From Clostridium paraputrificum (lineage in GTDB: Bacteria; Bacillota; Clostridia; Clostridiales; Clostridiaceae), in the NCBI RefSeq assembly GCF_900447045.1, contig NZ_UAWH01000016.1:62001-126000 (forward strand): a stretch of 64,000 nt of DNA, written 5' to 3'. Of the stretch, positions 1-8,800 are shown piece by piece. Position 1 is the stretch's first letter. Each line of letters starts with the position of its first letter. The position numbers were made by a program, and so were the translations under genes. The notes under the pieces are model-generated. The model did no database searches and had not been told where the DNA came from. It was given only the letters and a program-made list of their open reading frames with translations.

Positions 1-810
1 TCCGCCTCTAAATTCATCTAAAAGAATAACTGCTATTCTCATATAATCAATTTCGTTGCCCTTCATTAAACATCCTCTTTTTCTAGCTATAGCATCCAAA
101 GTATCTAAAGGATTTTCAAAAATCTCATCTATTTTATATCTTTCTTTTAATTTTTCAGGATAATAAGTTTGTAATCTTTCTACAAGCTTATAAGCTAATT
201 CTTCTGAATCCATTACTTCATCCTTAATAGCTCCAGTAAAAGCAAGATTTAATGCTGTTTCTTCATCTTCAAACTTTGGCCATAAAACACCTGGAGTATC
301 AAGCATTTCTACACCTAATGGAGTTTTTATCCATTGCTTATTTTTAGTAACTCCAGCTCTATCTCCTGTTTTAGCTATATTATTCTTAGCCATTTTATTT
401 ATAAATGTAGACTTACCGCAGTTAGGAACTCCTACAACCATTACTCTTGTTATTATTTTTACTAAACCTTTTGCCTTTAATCTATCATGCTTTTCTTTTA
501 ATAACTCCAGAATTGCAGGCTTAATTGCATTAAGACCACTTCCAGTTAAACAATTAACTTCAAGTACCTTAACATTTTCAGAGGACAAGTGCTTAATCCA
601 TTGCTTTGTAACACTCTTTTCTGTTAAATCACTCTTGTTTAATAAAATTATTCTTGGCTTATCTCCCACCAATTTATCTATATCTGGATTTGCTGAACTT
701 CTAGGAATTCTAGCATCCCTTATTTCTATAACAGCATCAACTAACTTTAAATTTTCTTTTATTTCTCTTTGAGTCTTTTTCATATGACCTGGAAACCAGT
801 TTATTGCCAT
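1..810 (-). CDS. rbgA: Ribosome biogenesis GTPase RbgA/YlqF, 3' end cut by window edge
   Basis: Open from an ATG at 808-810 to base 1 with no stop, about 270 codons; the family is about 280 residues, so only the last few residues are missing. It is a circularly permuted GTPase: NKSD (G4) comes first, then GVPNCGKST (G1) and LDTPG (G3). RbgA acts late in 50S subunit assembly in Firmicutes. The start MAINWFPGHM is typical of the family and has a GGAGG site just upstream. A terminator separates it from rplS, so it probably has its own or read-through transcription. Confidence is high from motifs and position next to rplS-trmD. Confidence 0.95.
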   Translation of the reverse strand, partial: MAINWFPGHMKKTQREIKENLKLVDAVIEIRDARIPRSSANPDIDKLVGDKPRIILLNKSDLTEKSVTKQWIKHLSSENVKVLEVNCLTGSGLNAIKPAILELLKEKHDRLKAKGLVKIITRVMVVGVPNCGKSTFINKMAKNNIAKTGDRAGVTKNKQWIKTPLGVEMLDTPGVLWPKFEDEETALNLAFTGAIKDEVMDSEELAYKLVERLQTYYPEKLKERYKIDEIFENPLDTLDAIARKRGCLMKGNEIDYMRIAVILLDEFRGG

Positions 811-848
811 ATAATTTCCCTCCTTTACGCTAGTTTAATTCTAAATAT

Positions 849-877
849 TAAAAAAGGAGACTTCATAAAAGTCCCCA
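849..877 (-). terminator. Intrinsic terminator after rplS
   Basis: Eight-pair stem (856-863 with 869-876, one G-U pair), 5-base loop, followed on the minus strand by a run of six T (A 850-855). It lies between the rplS stop and the rbgA start and would end the ylxM-to-rplS transcript. Confidence 0.85.
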
Positions 878-891
878 TTTTTATAAAGAAA

Positions 892-1239
892 TTATCTAAC
901 TAATTCTTTAACCTTAGCAGCCTTACCTACTCTGTCTCTTAAGTAGTATAACTTAGCTCTTCTTACTTTACCTCTTCTAGTAACTTCAATCTTTTCGATG
1001 ATTGGAGCGTTCATAGGGAAAGTTCTTTCAACACCAGTTCCATAAGCAACTCTTCTTACAGTGAAAGTTTCTCTGATTCCACCGTTTTGCTTCTTAATAA
1101 CTGTTCCTTCGAAAGCTTGAACTCTTTCTCTGTTACCTTCTTTAATTTTTACGTGAACTCTTACGTTGTCCCCAACGTTGAATTGTGGTAAATCAGTTCT
1201 GATTTGTTCTTGCTCTATAGCTCTTAATATTTCGTTCAT
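892..1239 (-). CDS. rplS: Large-subunit ribosomal protein L19
   Basis: 115 residues, the normal length, starting [12 protein letters not shown] and containing the family pattern [20 protein letters not shown] and [20 protein letters not shown] C-terminal basic segment. L19 sits at the 30S-50S interface. An AGGAGG site lies just upstream of the ATG. It is the last gene of the ffh-rpsP-rimM-trmD cluster, but has a separate promoter and a 100-base leader, suggesting autogenous control. A terminator follows directly. Confidence 0.97.
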   Translation of the reverse strand: MNEILRAIEQEQIRTDLPQFNVGDNVRVHVKIKEGNRERVQAFEGTVIKKQNGGIRETFTVRRVAYGTGVERTFPMNAPIIEKIEVTRRGKVRRAKLYYLRDRVGKAAKVKELVR

Positions 1240-1249
1240 TGTGCATTCC

Positions 1250-1316
1250 CTCCTTAAAGATAATTTGACGTTCTTACCGAAGCCTAGTTCAGCAGAGGAG
1301 CGCCCGTACTAGCACA
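1250..1316 (-). ncRNA. Probable L19 ribosomal protein leader
   Basis: The 5' UTR of rplS is unusually GC-rich for this genome. Read on the minus strand it has GTGCTAGTACGGGCGC, a CTAGT/ACTAG pairing, GGCTTCGG and AAGAACGTC before the AGGAGG site. L19 leaders are a known autoregulatory RNA family in Firmicutes and this is the expected position. The assignment rests on position, length and base composition; a covariance-model match was not run. Confidence 0.6.
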
Positions 1317-1322
1317 AACTAT

Positions 1323-1351
1323 ATTCTAGCATACAACTTTATCTAACGCAA
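1323..1351 (-). promoter_or_regulatory. Sigma-A promoter of rplS (extended -10)
   Basis: Minus strand: TTGCGT (1346-1351), 17-base spacer, TAGAAT (1323-1328) preceded by TGC, an extended -10. It starts just after the trmD stop and would begin transcription near 1316, at the start of the structured leader. Confidence 0.6.
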
Positions 1352-1359
1352 CATAAATA

Positions 1360-2076
1360 TTATAATCTATCATCCTTTAAAATTTTTATATCCTCTTTAG
1401 TAAGTTGGAGATTTTTATAGAGATCTTTTCTTCTTTCTTTTGTTATAAGTAAAGATTGTTTTCTTCTCCACTTTCTTATATTTTCGTGATGACCTGAAAG
1501 CAATACCTCAGGTACTCTTTCATCTTCATACACTTCTGGTCTAGTATATTGTGGATATTCTAATAAACCATCAGAATGAGATTCGTCCATAAAACTTTCT
1601 TCTTTACCTAAAACACCTGGTATAAGCCTTAAAACAGAATCAATAATAGGAATAGCTGCCATTTCTCCTCCAGTAAGAACAAAATCACCTAAAGATACTT
1701 CCATATCAATATGCTTATATGCTCTTTCATCTATACCTTCATAATGACCACATAAGAAAATTAAATTTTCTTCTTTTGAAAGTTCTTGTGCCATTTCTTG
1801 ATTAAAGGTTTTACCTCTAGGTCCTAGAAAAATTACCTTTCCTGAATTCTTTTCTTTTGCAGCTTTTATAGAATCAATTATTGGTTGAGGTGTCATAACC
1901 ATTCCTGCACCTCCACCATATGGGTAATCATCAACTTTCTTATGTTTGTTTAAAGAATAATCTCTTATATTATAATACTCTAAATTTACAAGATCTTTTT
2001 CCCTTGCTCTTCCTATAATAGAATGATCAAATATGGAAAACATCTCTGGAAAGAGAGTTAAAATACTAATCCTCAT
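1360..2076 (-). CDS. trmD: tRNA (guanine37-N1)-methyltransferase
   Basis: 238 residues. It methylates G37 of tRNAs reading CNN codons, using S-adenosylmethionine, and prevents +1 frameshifting. Visible family motifs: [13 protein letters not shown] at the start, [32 protein letters not shown] and [10 protein letters not shown], which form the trefoil-knot cofactor site. The ATG lies inside the end of rimM (11-base overlap), indicating translational coupling. Conserved order rpsP-khpA-rimM-trmD-rplS supports the call. Confidence 0.97.
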   Translation of the reverse strand: MRISILTLFPEMFSIFDHSIIGRAREKDLVNLEYYNIRDYSLNKHKKVDDYPYGGGAGMVMTPQPIIDSIKAAKEKNSGKVIFLGPRGKTFNQEMAQELSKEENLIFLCGHYEGIDERAYKHIDMEVSLGDFVLTGGEMAAIPIIDSVLRLIPGVLGKEESFMDESHSDGLLEYPQYTRPEVYEDERVPEVLLSGHHENIRKWRRKQSLLITKERRKDLYKNLQLTKEDIKILKDDRL

Positions 2077-2563
2077 CTTGCCATTCTCCTACTGGTCTTA
2101 TAAGAACTTTCTTTTCATCTATATTAACATCTAACACTATATCTCTTAGAACTGGAATTAATAATTGTTTAGGTTTCTCAATCCAATAAACATCATTATT
2201 AGGAGTTTGTAGTACATCGTATATTTTACCTAAATCTTTTCCATTTGTATCATATACTGTACATCCCACTAAATCTACAACATAATAAGTATCCTCTGGA
2301 AGTTCAGGCTCTTGATCCCTTAAAACTTGTAGATACTTTTGTTTATACATTTCCGCATCATTCATAGAATCGATTCCCTCTAATTTAAGAATAACTCTAT
2401 CCTTTTGAAACTTTACTCCTTGGATTTCAACCCACTTATTATCGATTAAAACTTTTCCATATCTTTTAAAATTGTTAACATCATCAGTAAAAGCCATTAC
2501 CTTTACTTCTCCTTTTATTCCATGAGTATTAACAATTTGACCTACTTTGAAATATTCACTCAC
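2066..2563 (-). CDS. rimM: 16S rRNA processing protein RimM
   Basis: 165 residues, usual size. It helps mature the 3' domain of the 30S subunit and binds S19. The N-terminal RimM domain begins [18 protein letters not shown] and a PRC-barrel domain follows (about 95-165, [12 protein letters not shown]). The start is GTG, seven bases after GGAGGG. The 3' end overlaps trmD. A perfect hairpin lies between khpA and this gene. Confidence 0.95.
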   Translation of the reverse strand: MSEYFKVGQIVNTHGIKGEVKVMAFTDDVNNFKRYGKVLIDNKWVEIQGVKFQKDRVILKLEGIDSMNDAEMYKQKYLQVLRDQEPELPEDTYYVVDLVGCTVYDTNGKDLGKIYDVLQTPNNDVYWIEKPKQLLIPVLRDIVLDVNIDEKKVLIRPVGEWQDED

Positions 2564-2591
2564 ACTTGTTCCCTCCTGTGTAAATGTATAA

Positions 2592-2618
2592 AAAGAGTTA
2601 GGGTGTACCTAACTCTTT
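2592..2618 (-). other. Perfect 11-bp intercistronic hairpin between khpA and rimM
   Basis: AAAGAGTTAGG (2592-2602), loop GTGTA, CCTAACTCTTT (2608-2618), starting only a few bases after the khpA stop. The minus strand afterwards reads TTTATACATTTA, a poor U tract, so it is either a weak terminator or an RNA processing/stability element that lowers expression of the distal rimM-trmD-rplS part. Confidence 0.7.
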
Positions 2619-2621
2619 CAT

Positions 2622-2849
2622 TTAGATTATTTCTACTACTACTCTTTTTTCTTCTTTAATTGCTGCAGCCTTTACTACGGTTCTAATAGCTTTCGCTATT
2701 CTTCCTTGTTTCCCAATAACTTTACCCATATCATCTTGAGCAACTTTAAGTTCTAAAATAATTGATTGCTCACCAACTACTTCATTTACTTCAACTTGCT
2801 CTGGATGATCAACTAAAGCTTTGGCTAATATTTCAACTAATTCTTTCAT
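2622..2849 (-). CDS. khpA: KH-domain RNA-binding protein KhpA
   Basis: 75 residues, a single KH domain with the GxxG loop in [16 protein letters not shown]. In Firmicutes KhpA pairs with KhpB/Jag in RNA binding and cell-division control. It sits between rpsP and rimM, the conserved place. No Shine-Dalgarno directly precedes the ATG; the strong GGAGGTG lies 34 bases upstream and a 10-bp hairpin fills the gap (see separate feature). Confidence 0.93.
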   Translation of the reverse strand: MKELVEILAKALVDHPEQVEVNEVVGEQSIILELKVAQDDMGKVIGKQGRIAKAIRTVVKAAAIKEEKRVVVEII

Positions 2850-2890
2850 ATAGTGCCTGTAATTATACTATAACTACAGTGTTCACCTCC
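2850..2890 (-). promoter_or_regulatory. khpA ribosome site split from start codon by a hairpin
   Basis: GGAGGTG (complement of 2884-2890) is followed by a 10-pair stem (2857-2866 with 2870-2879, one G-U, 3-base loop) and then the ATG at 2847-2849. Removing the 23-base hairpin leaves about 11 bases between the site and the start, a workable spacing. No alternative start codon lies at normal spacing in frame. Confidence 0.6.
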
Positions 2891-2895
2891 AAAAA

Positions 2896-3141
2896 TTACT
2901 TGTTAAGGCCTGCTTGGTCGAATAATCTCTTAACTACATCTGTAGGTTGAGCACCATCGTTTAACCATTTAGTAGCTTTTTCTTCATTAATCTTAACTTC
3001 AGCTGGTTCAGTTATTGGATTGTAGTATCCAATTTCTTCGATGAATCTACCATCTCTTGGGCTTCTTGAATCAGCAACTACTATTCTGTAGAAAGGAGCC
3101 TTCTTAGCACCCATTCTTCTTAGTCTTATCTTTACTGCCAT
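2896..3141 (-). CDS. rpsP: Small-subunit ribosomal protein S16
   Basis: 81 residues, begins [30 protein letters not shown] sequence diagnostic for S16 (only the first part quoted as motif [11 protein letters not shown]). S16 is needed for 30S assembly. A GGAGGTGA site precedes the ATG. It lies directly downstream of ffh in the ylxM-led operon. Confidence 0.97.
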   Translation of the reverse strand: MAVKIRLRRMGAKKAPFYRIVVADSRSPRDGRFIEEIGYYNPITEPAEVKINEEKATKWLNDGAQPTDVVKRLFDQAGLNK

Positions 3142-3177
3142 TGTAATTTCACCTCCTTTTAAAATATACTTATATTT

Positions 3178-4533
3178 CTAACTCATGAAAGGCATTTTTC
3201 CAAATAAACCTTTTCTAGATTTCTTTGTTAATGATTTAACCTGTTTCATTTGTTTCTTCATTGCTTCATAGCCTTTAATAAGTTTATTAACTTCTTGAAT
3301 TGTTGTACCTGCACCTAATGCAACCCTCTTCTTTCTGGAAGATGATCCAATTAAAAGTGAAGGATTTCTTCTTTCCTTTAAAGTCATTGATTGAATAATA
3401 GCTTTAGTTTTATCTAATTGCTTTTCACTCTTTTCAAAATCAATTTTTCCAACATTTTGAGACTCCATTCCAGGAATCATCTCCATAATCTTGTTTAAAG
3501 GACCAAGCTTCTTCATCTGTTCCATTGCAGTTAAAAAGTCTTCAAAATTCAGTTCATTGGTCATCATCTTCTTAGCTAAGTCACCAGCTTCTTTTTCATC
3601 AATAGCCTCTTGTGCCTTTTCTATTAAAGACAATACATCTCCCATCCCCAAAATTCTTGATGCCATTCTCTCTGGATGGAAAACTTCGAAATCGCTCATT
3701 TTTTCCCCTACACCAATATACTTAATTGGCTTTTCAGTAATGCTTCTTATTGATAAAGCTGCACCACCTCTTGTGTCACCATCTAACTTTGTTAAGATAA
3801 CTCCTGAAACATCAAGTTCTTTATTAAAACTTTCTGCAACATTAACAGCATCTTGACCAGTCATGGAATCAACAACCAATAGTATTTCGTTAGGCTCAAC
3901 TGCAGATTTTACATCTTTAAGTTCTTGCATAAGCTCTTCATCAATATGTAATCTACCAGCTGTATCTATAATAATTACATTATTACCATCATTTCTTCCT
4001 TGTTTAATTGCTGCCTTAGCAATATCAACAGGTGATACTTTATCTCCCATAGTAAATACAGGAATATCTATTTGTTTACCAACTACTTGTAATTGCTTAA
4101 TTGCTGCAGGTCTATATATATCACATGCAACTAATAAAGGTTTTTTATTATCCTTCCTTAATTGAAGTGCTAATTTTCCACACATAGTTGTTTTACCAGC
4201 ACCTTGTAAACCTACTAGCATAATTACAGTTGGTCCATAACTTGAATAATTTAATTTACTCTCACTACCGCCCATAAGATTAGTAAGTTCTTCGTTAACT
4301 ATTTTTATAACTTGTTGCCCTGGTGTTAAGCTTTCTAGAACGTCGCCTCCAACACACTTAGAACTCACATTAGATACAAAGTTTTTTACAACCTTATAGT
4401 TAACATCTGCTTCTAATAAAGCAAGCTTTACCTCTCTCATAGCCTCTTTTATATCTTTTTCATTAAGCTTCCCTTTTCCCCTTAATTTCTTAAAGGTACT
4501 TTGAAGTTTTTCTGATAATCCTTCAAAAGCCAT
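3178..4533 (-). CDS. ffh: Signal recognition particle GTPase Ffh (SRP54)
   Basis: 451 residues. It binds signal peptides and the SRP RNA and docks with FtsY at the membrane. Domains: N helical bundle (1-90), G domain with GLQGAGKTT at about 107, DTAGR, TKLDGDTRGG, and a methionine-rich M domain (from about 300) ending GKMPFMS. Start MAFEGLSEKLQ is typical, with an AGGAGG site. It follows ylxM by 19 bases in one transcript. Confidence 0.97.
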   Translation of the reverse strand: MAFEGLSEKLQSTFKKLRGKGKLNEKDIKEAMREVKLALLEADVNYKVVKNFVSNVSSKCVGGDVLESLTPGQQVIKIVNEELTNLMGGSESKLNYSSYGPTVIMLVGLQGAGKTTMCGKLALQLRKDNKKPLLVACDIYRPAAIKQLQVVGKQIDIPVFTMGDKVSPVDIAKAAIKQGRNDGNNVIIIDTAGRLHIDEELMQELKDVKSAVEPNEILLVVDSMTGQDAVNVAESFNKELDVSGVILTKLDGDTRGGAALSIRSITEKPIKYIGVGEKMSDFEVFHPERMASRILGMGDVLSLIEKAQEAIDEKEAGDLAKKMMTNELNFEDFLTAMEQMKKLGPLNKIMEMIPGMESQNVGKIDFEKSEKQLDKTKAIIQSMTLKERRNPSLLIGSSSRKKRVALGAGTTIQEVNKLIKGYEAMKKQMKQVKSLTKKSRKGLFGKMPFMS

Positions 4534-4552
4534 ATTAAACCTCCTAAATATA

Positions 4553-4882
4553 TTACAACTCTTCTAACTTAAATCTTAATTCTTCAAGTTCTTCATTAGA
4601 TAAAGAATACTTTTCCTTAAAGTCTTTTAAAAGAACTGTAATCTTTTTTTCACGTTTTATACTCTTTTGAAGTAAGTGAAGCTTACTCTCATATGATAGA
4701 AGTAGCTTGTAACATCTTTTAATTAAATCATGGATAGCTTGACGGCTTGTGTTATTTAATTCAGCAATTTCAGCCAAGGATAAATCCTCATTATAATAAA
4801 GCTCCATAATGTTACCTTGTTTTTCTGTTAATAATGGACCATAAAAATCCATTAATAAAGAAATTTCAACTCTATCTTCCAT
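4553..4882 (-). CDS. ylxM: SRP-associated HTH protein YlxM
   Basis: 109 residues, a sigma-70 region-4-like helix-turn-helix ([23 protein letters not shown] at about 35-57, given here as motif positions) with a charged C-terminal helix. In Firmicutes it is always upstream of ffh; streptococcal YlxM modulates SRP assembly. An AAGGTG site precedes the ATG, and a strong sigma-A promoter lies about 25 bases upstream, making this the first gene of the ylxM-ffh-rpsP-khpA-rimM-trmD operon. Confidence 0.93.
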   Translation of the reverse strand: MEDRVEISLLMDFYGPLLTEKQGNIMELYYNEDLSLAEIAELNNTSRQAIHDLIKRCYKLLLSYESKLHLLQKSIKREKKITVLLKDFKEKYSLSNEELEELRFKLEEL

Positions 4883-4906
4883 ATAATCACCTTACCCACA
4901 AAAGAG

Positions 4907-4935
4907 ATAATAACAGAATAATTTATAGGTGTCAA
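4907..4935 (-). promoter_or_regulatory. Sigma-A promoter of the ylxM-ffh operon
   Basis: TTGACA (complement of 4930-4935, perfect), 17-base spacer, TATTAT (4907-4912). Predicted start near 4900. The -35 lies inside the hairpin that follows ftsY. Confidence 0.85.
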
Positions 4936-4954
4936 GTATTTTTACTTAACACCT
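4927..4954 (-). terminator. Hairpin after ftsY
   Basis: AGGTGT-C-AAGTA pairs with TACTT-A-ACACCT (about 11 pairs, one mismatch, 4-base loop) ten bases after the ftsY stop. The following minus-strand bases lack a good T run, so termination may be partial and read-through from smc-ftsY into ylxM is possible. Confidence 0.5.
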
Positions 4955-4963
4955 TTTGAAATA

Positions 4964-5875
4964 TTAAAATAAAGCTTCTGCAAAAGCTTCTGCATCAAAT
5001 TCTTGTAAATCCTCTATACCTTCTCCAACTCCAATATACCTAACTGGAATATTTAAGGTTTGTTTAATTGATATTACAACTCCACCCTTTGCAGTACCAT
5101 CTAACTTTGTAAGTATTATTCCGTCTATAGGACATGCTTCCATAAATTGTTTTGCTTGTATAACAGCATTTTGTCCTGTTGTTCCATCCAATACTAATAA
5201 AGTTTCTTTTTTAGCTTCACTATATTCCCTATCAATTATTCTATTTATTTTGGATAATTCATTCATAAGATTCTTTTTATTGTGCAGTCTACCTGCAGTA
5301 TCACAAATAAGTATATCTGCACTTCTTGATTTTGCAGCAGTTACAGCGTCAAATACTACAGCTGCAGGGTCTGACCCTTCACTTTGCTTAATTATATCAA
5401 CACCAGCTCTTTGACTCCACACCTCTAACTGGTCAATGGCAGCAGCTCTAAAGGTATCAGCAGCTGCTAGAAGAACTTTTTTACCTTCTGCTTTATTCTT
5501 TGCTGCAAGTTTTCCAATAGAAGTTGTTTTACCAACTCCATTAACACCAATAACTAAAAGAACCCTTCTGCCTTCTTTATCTTCCTCTTCTTCAGCTCCT
5601 TCCATCATCATCTCTTTAATAACAGATTTTAATGTTGGAATCACTAACTCTGTATCATTTATTTTTTCTTTTCTAATCTTCTCTCTTAGCTTTTCTATGA
5701 TTTCCATAGTTGTATCCATACCAATATCAGAAGTTATTAAAATTTCTTCTAACTCTTCATACAAATCCTCATCGATTGTTACTGCTAACTTTAAAGCTTC
5801 GTTAATCTTATCAGTTAATCCATTTCTTGTTTTTGATAATCCATCCTTAAGTTTGTCAAATAACTTTCCAAACAT
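4964..5875 (-). CDS. ftsY: SRP receptor GTPase FtsY
   Basis: 303 residues. It receives the SRP-ribosome complex at the membrane. NG core with GVNGVGKTT at about 110, DTAGR, TKLDGTAKGG, and the closing IGVGE..DL..F pattern of FtsY. The long acidic A domain of enterobacteria is absent, as usual in Firmicutes. An AGGAGG site precedes ATG. It starts 17 bases after smc ends, so smc-ftsY are cotranscribed. Confidence 0.97.
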   Translation of the reverse strand: MFGKLFDKLKDGLSKTRNGLTDKINEALKLAVTIDEDLYEELEEILITSDIGMDTTMEIIEKLREKIRKEKINDTELVIPTLKSVIKEMMMEGAEEEEDKEGRRVLLVIGVNGVGKTTSIGKLAAKNKAEGKKVLLAAADTFRAAAIDQLEVWSQRAGVDIIKQSEGSDPAAVVFDAVTAAKSRSADILICDTAGRLHNKKNLMNELSKINRIIDREYSEAKKETLLVLDGTTGQNAVIQAKQFMEACPIDGIILTKLDGTAKGGVVISIKQTLNIPVRYIGVGEGIEDLQEFDAEAFAEALF

Positions 5876-5892
5876 ATTTTTTCCTCCTAGTT

Positions 5893-8800
5893 CTATTTTG
5901 TTAAGTCTACTGATACAACCTTTGATATACCCTTTTCCTCCATTGTAACTCCATACATTACATCACTAGCTTCCATTGTACCTTTTCTGTGAGTAATAAC
6001 TATAAACTGAGTTCCTTTAGAGAATTCTTTCAAGAATTCAGCATATCTATATACATTAGCATCATCAAGTGCTGCTTCAATTTCATCTAATATACAGAAT
6101 GGAGTTGGCTTCATCTTTAATATTGCAAACAGTAATGCAATGGCAGATAAAACTTTTTCTCCCCCTGACATAAGATTAATGTTTTGAAGTTTCTTTCCTG
6201 GTGGCTCTACATTTATATCTATATTTGCAGTTAATTCATCACCTTCTGCAAGAATAAGTTCTGCGCTACCCCCTTTAAATAATTCTTTAAAAGTTTCATT
6301 GAAGTTTTTATTTAACACCTTAAAATTTTCCTTAAATAATTCCTTCATTTTGGTAGTCATTTCATATATTACAGATAAAAGTTCTTCTTTTGATTTTTGT
6401 AAATCTTCTTCTTGAGAAGACATGAATTCATACTTTTCTTTAACTTCATCATACTCTTCAATTGCAGCTAAATTAACAGTTCCAAGAGCTGTAATTTTTC
6501 TTTTATAGCTATTAATACTTTCTTTTATATCATGGACATTCTCAATATTTACTGCTATTTCTTGTGCTTCAGCTAATGTAAGGTCCAACTCCTCATTTAA
6601 CTTTGTATAATGATTATCTTTTTCCATTTCATATTTAGCTCTCTGCACTTCTTGCTTGTTTAATTCGCCTTCTTCTTTATTTATTATATCTAAGGTTTCA
6701 TTTATTAAACTATCTTTAATCTTAAAGTCTTCTTTTAATTTAGCTTTTTCTAATTCCTCTTCTTTAAAACTTTCCTCAAGTTCAACAAGTCTATTCTTCT
6801 CTATCTCAATTCTGTCTAATCTTTCATGTATATTATTATTTAAAATTTGAACATTCTCTCTATTGTCTTTATTTTCATCTTCCATGAACTTAGCTTTTGA
6901 GATATTCTCATCTATTTCTTTTTCTTTCCTTGATATTTCACTTAACTTACCAGTTAATGCTTCATCTAAAGATGCCTTATTAACCTTAAGTTCTGTAATA
7001 TATTCTCTTTCTTTATTAAGCTTCTCCCTAGCAATCTTTAATTCATCTTCTAGTGATACAGCTCTTTCTTTATTCCAACTATTTTGTTCTTCTATTTTTT
7101 CTAACTCATTAGTTTTTTCATTTAACTTATTCTTTAAGCTTTGTATATCTTCGTCATTTCTTTTAGACTCAAGCTTAGAAACCTCTAAACTATTTTTTAG
7201 CTTTTCAGATTCATTTTTCAAAGAAATTATTTCAGATTCATTCTTTGCAACCTCAACATTTTTAGCATGAATTTCATCTCTGTCATTTAATATACTTTCA
7301 TCCAAATCCGATACTTTCTTTTTAAAACTATTGTACTCATTTAAAGCTTCTTGTAATTTTTGCTTTTTACTTTCTAATAGTTCACCTATCTCTTCAATTT
7401 CTCTTTTTCTACCAAGAATATTAGTATGCTTCCCTTGTATACTTCCACCAGTTAAAGCTCCTCCTGGAGATATTAATTCTCCTGATAAAGTTACTATTCT
7501 ATAACTATTATTACTATTTCTTGATAGTCTTAAGGCTGAATCCATATCACTACATACAATAGTTCTTCCTAAAACATTATTAATAGCTTTAGTATACTTA
7601 TCATCATATTTTATTATATCTGATGCTATTCCAATAAATCCTTCCATTGAAGTAATTCTAGAATCCAACGACAGCTTGTTTCCTCTTATATTATCTAGAG
7701 GTAAAAATGTTGCCCTTCCTATATTATTCTTTTTTAAATAATTAATAAGGTCTTTTGCTACCCTTTCATTCTCAGTAATTACATTGGATATACCAGCACC
7801 TAAAGCTATTTCTATAGCTGTTTCATAATCTTTTTCAACAGTAAAAACTTCTCCAAGAACTTTAGTTCCATCTGCTTTTGGTGTTAAGCCCTTCTCTATT
7901 CTTTCCATAAGAATTTTTACTGATCTATTATATCCTTCATAATGCTTTTCTAAATTGGATAACATATTTTTATTTGCTTCAAGTTCATTAATATTTTTAT
8001 TAAAAAGTTTTATCTCATTATCCTTTTTGGTTATTTTAGAATTTAATATTCCTATTTCTTTTCTCTTCTCATATATAGAAGCTTCTAAATTTCCTATTTC
8101 ACCTTTTATTGTCTCTACTTTATTTTTCAAACTTTCTAAAGTAGCTATATTTATCTTTATATTTCCTTCTAAAGACTGAATAGAAGATTTTAATGTTTGT
8201 TCCTTTTCAACCCTTAACTTAATTTCATTATTTATTAATGTAAGAGAGTTTTTAATTTCAGAATTACCTCTTAATAACTCAAATTCATCCTCTTTTAATT
8301 TTTTAAGTTCTTCATCCATATTATTAATATTTTTTATGGATTCGCTATTCTTATTTTCTAATAAAGAGATTTCTTCTTCCTTCTCTCTTTGTTCTTCTCT
8401 TTTTATTAAAAGTTCCTGTTCAACTCTATCTCTTTCCTCTTTGATAATAGAAATCTTATTCTTATACTCAGCTAAACTTAAAGTATTCTTCTCTATTATA
8501 GTTTCAAGATTTTTTATACGCTCTCTAAATACATCTATATCATTTGAGATTTTAGATATACTTTCTTTTTTCTCATAATACTCCGCTTTTTCTTGTATTG
8601 TCTTATTTTCTATTTCTTCTATCTTACTCTCTATTTCTTTTAACTTTTCTTTTTCAGTTAATAAAAGATTTTTCTTTTCATCTAATTTATTTCTCTTTTG
8701 TATTACTGCTTCACTATACTCTTTTAATGTCTTTTCAATATTATTTATATAGTGAACTAATAAAGATACTTCACTTACTCTTAACGTATCATATAACCCT

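Noticed and set aside
5436..5948. Long open frame opposite ftsY
   Set aside because: Serine-rich antisense shadow without a ribosome site; the minus-strand ftsY is certain. Many similar shadows lie opposite smc, ffh, pstA and others.
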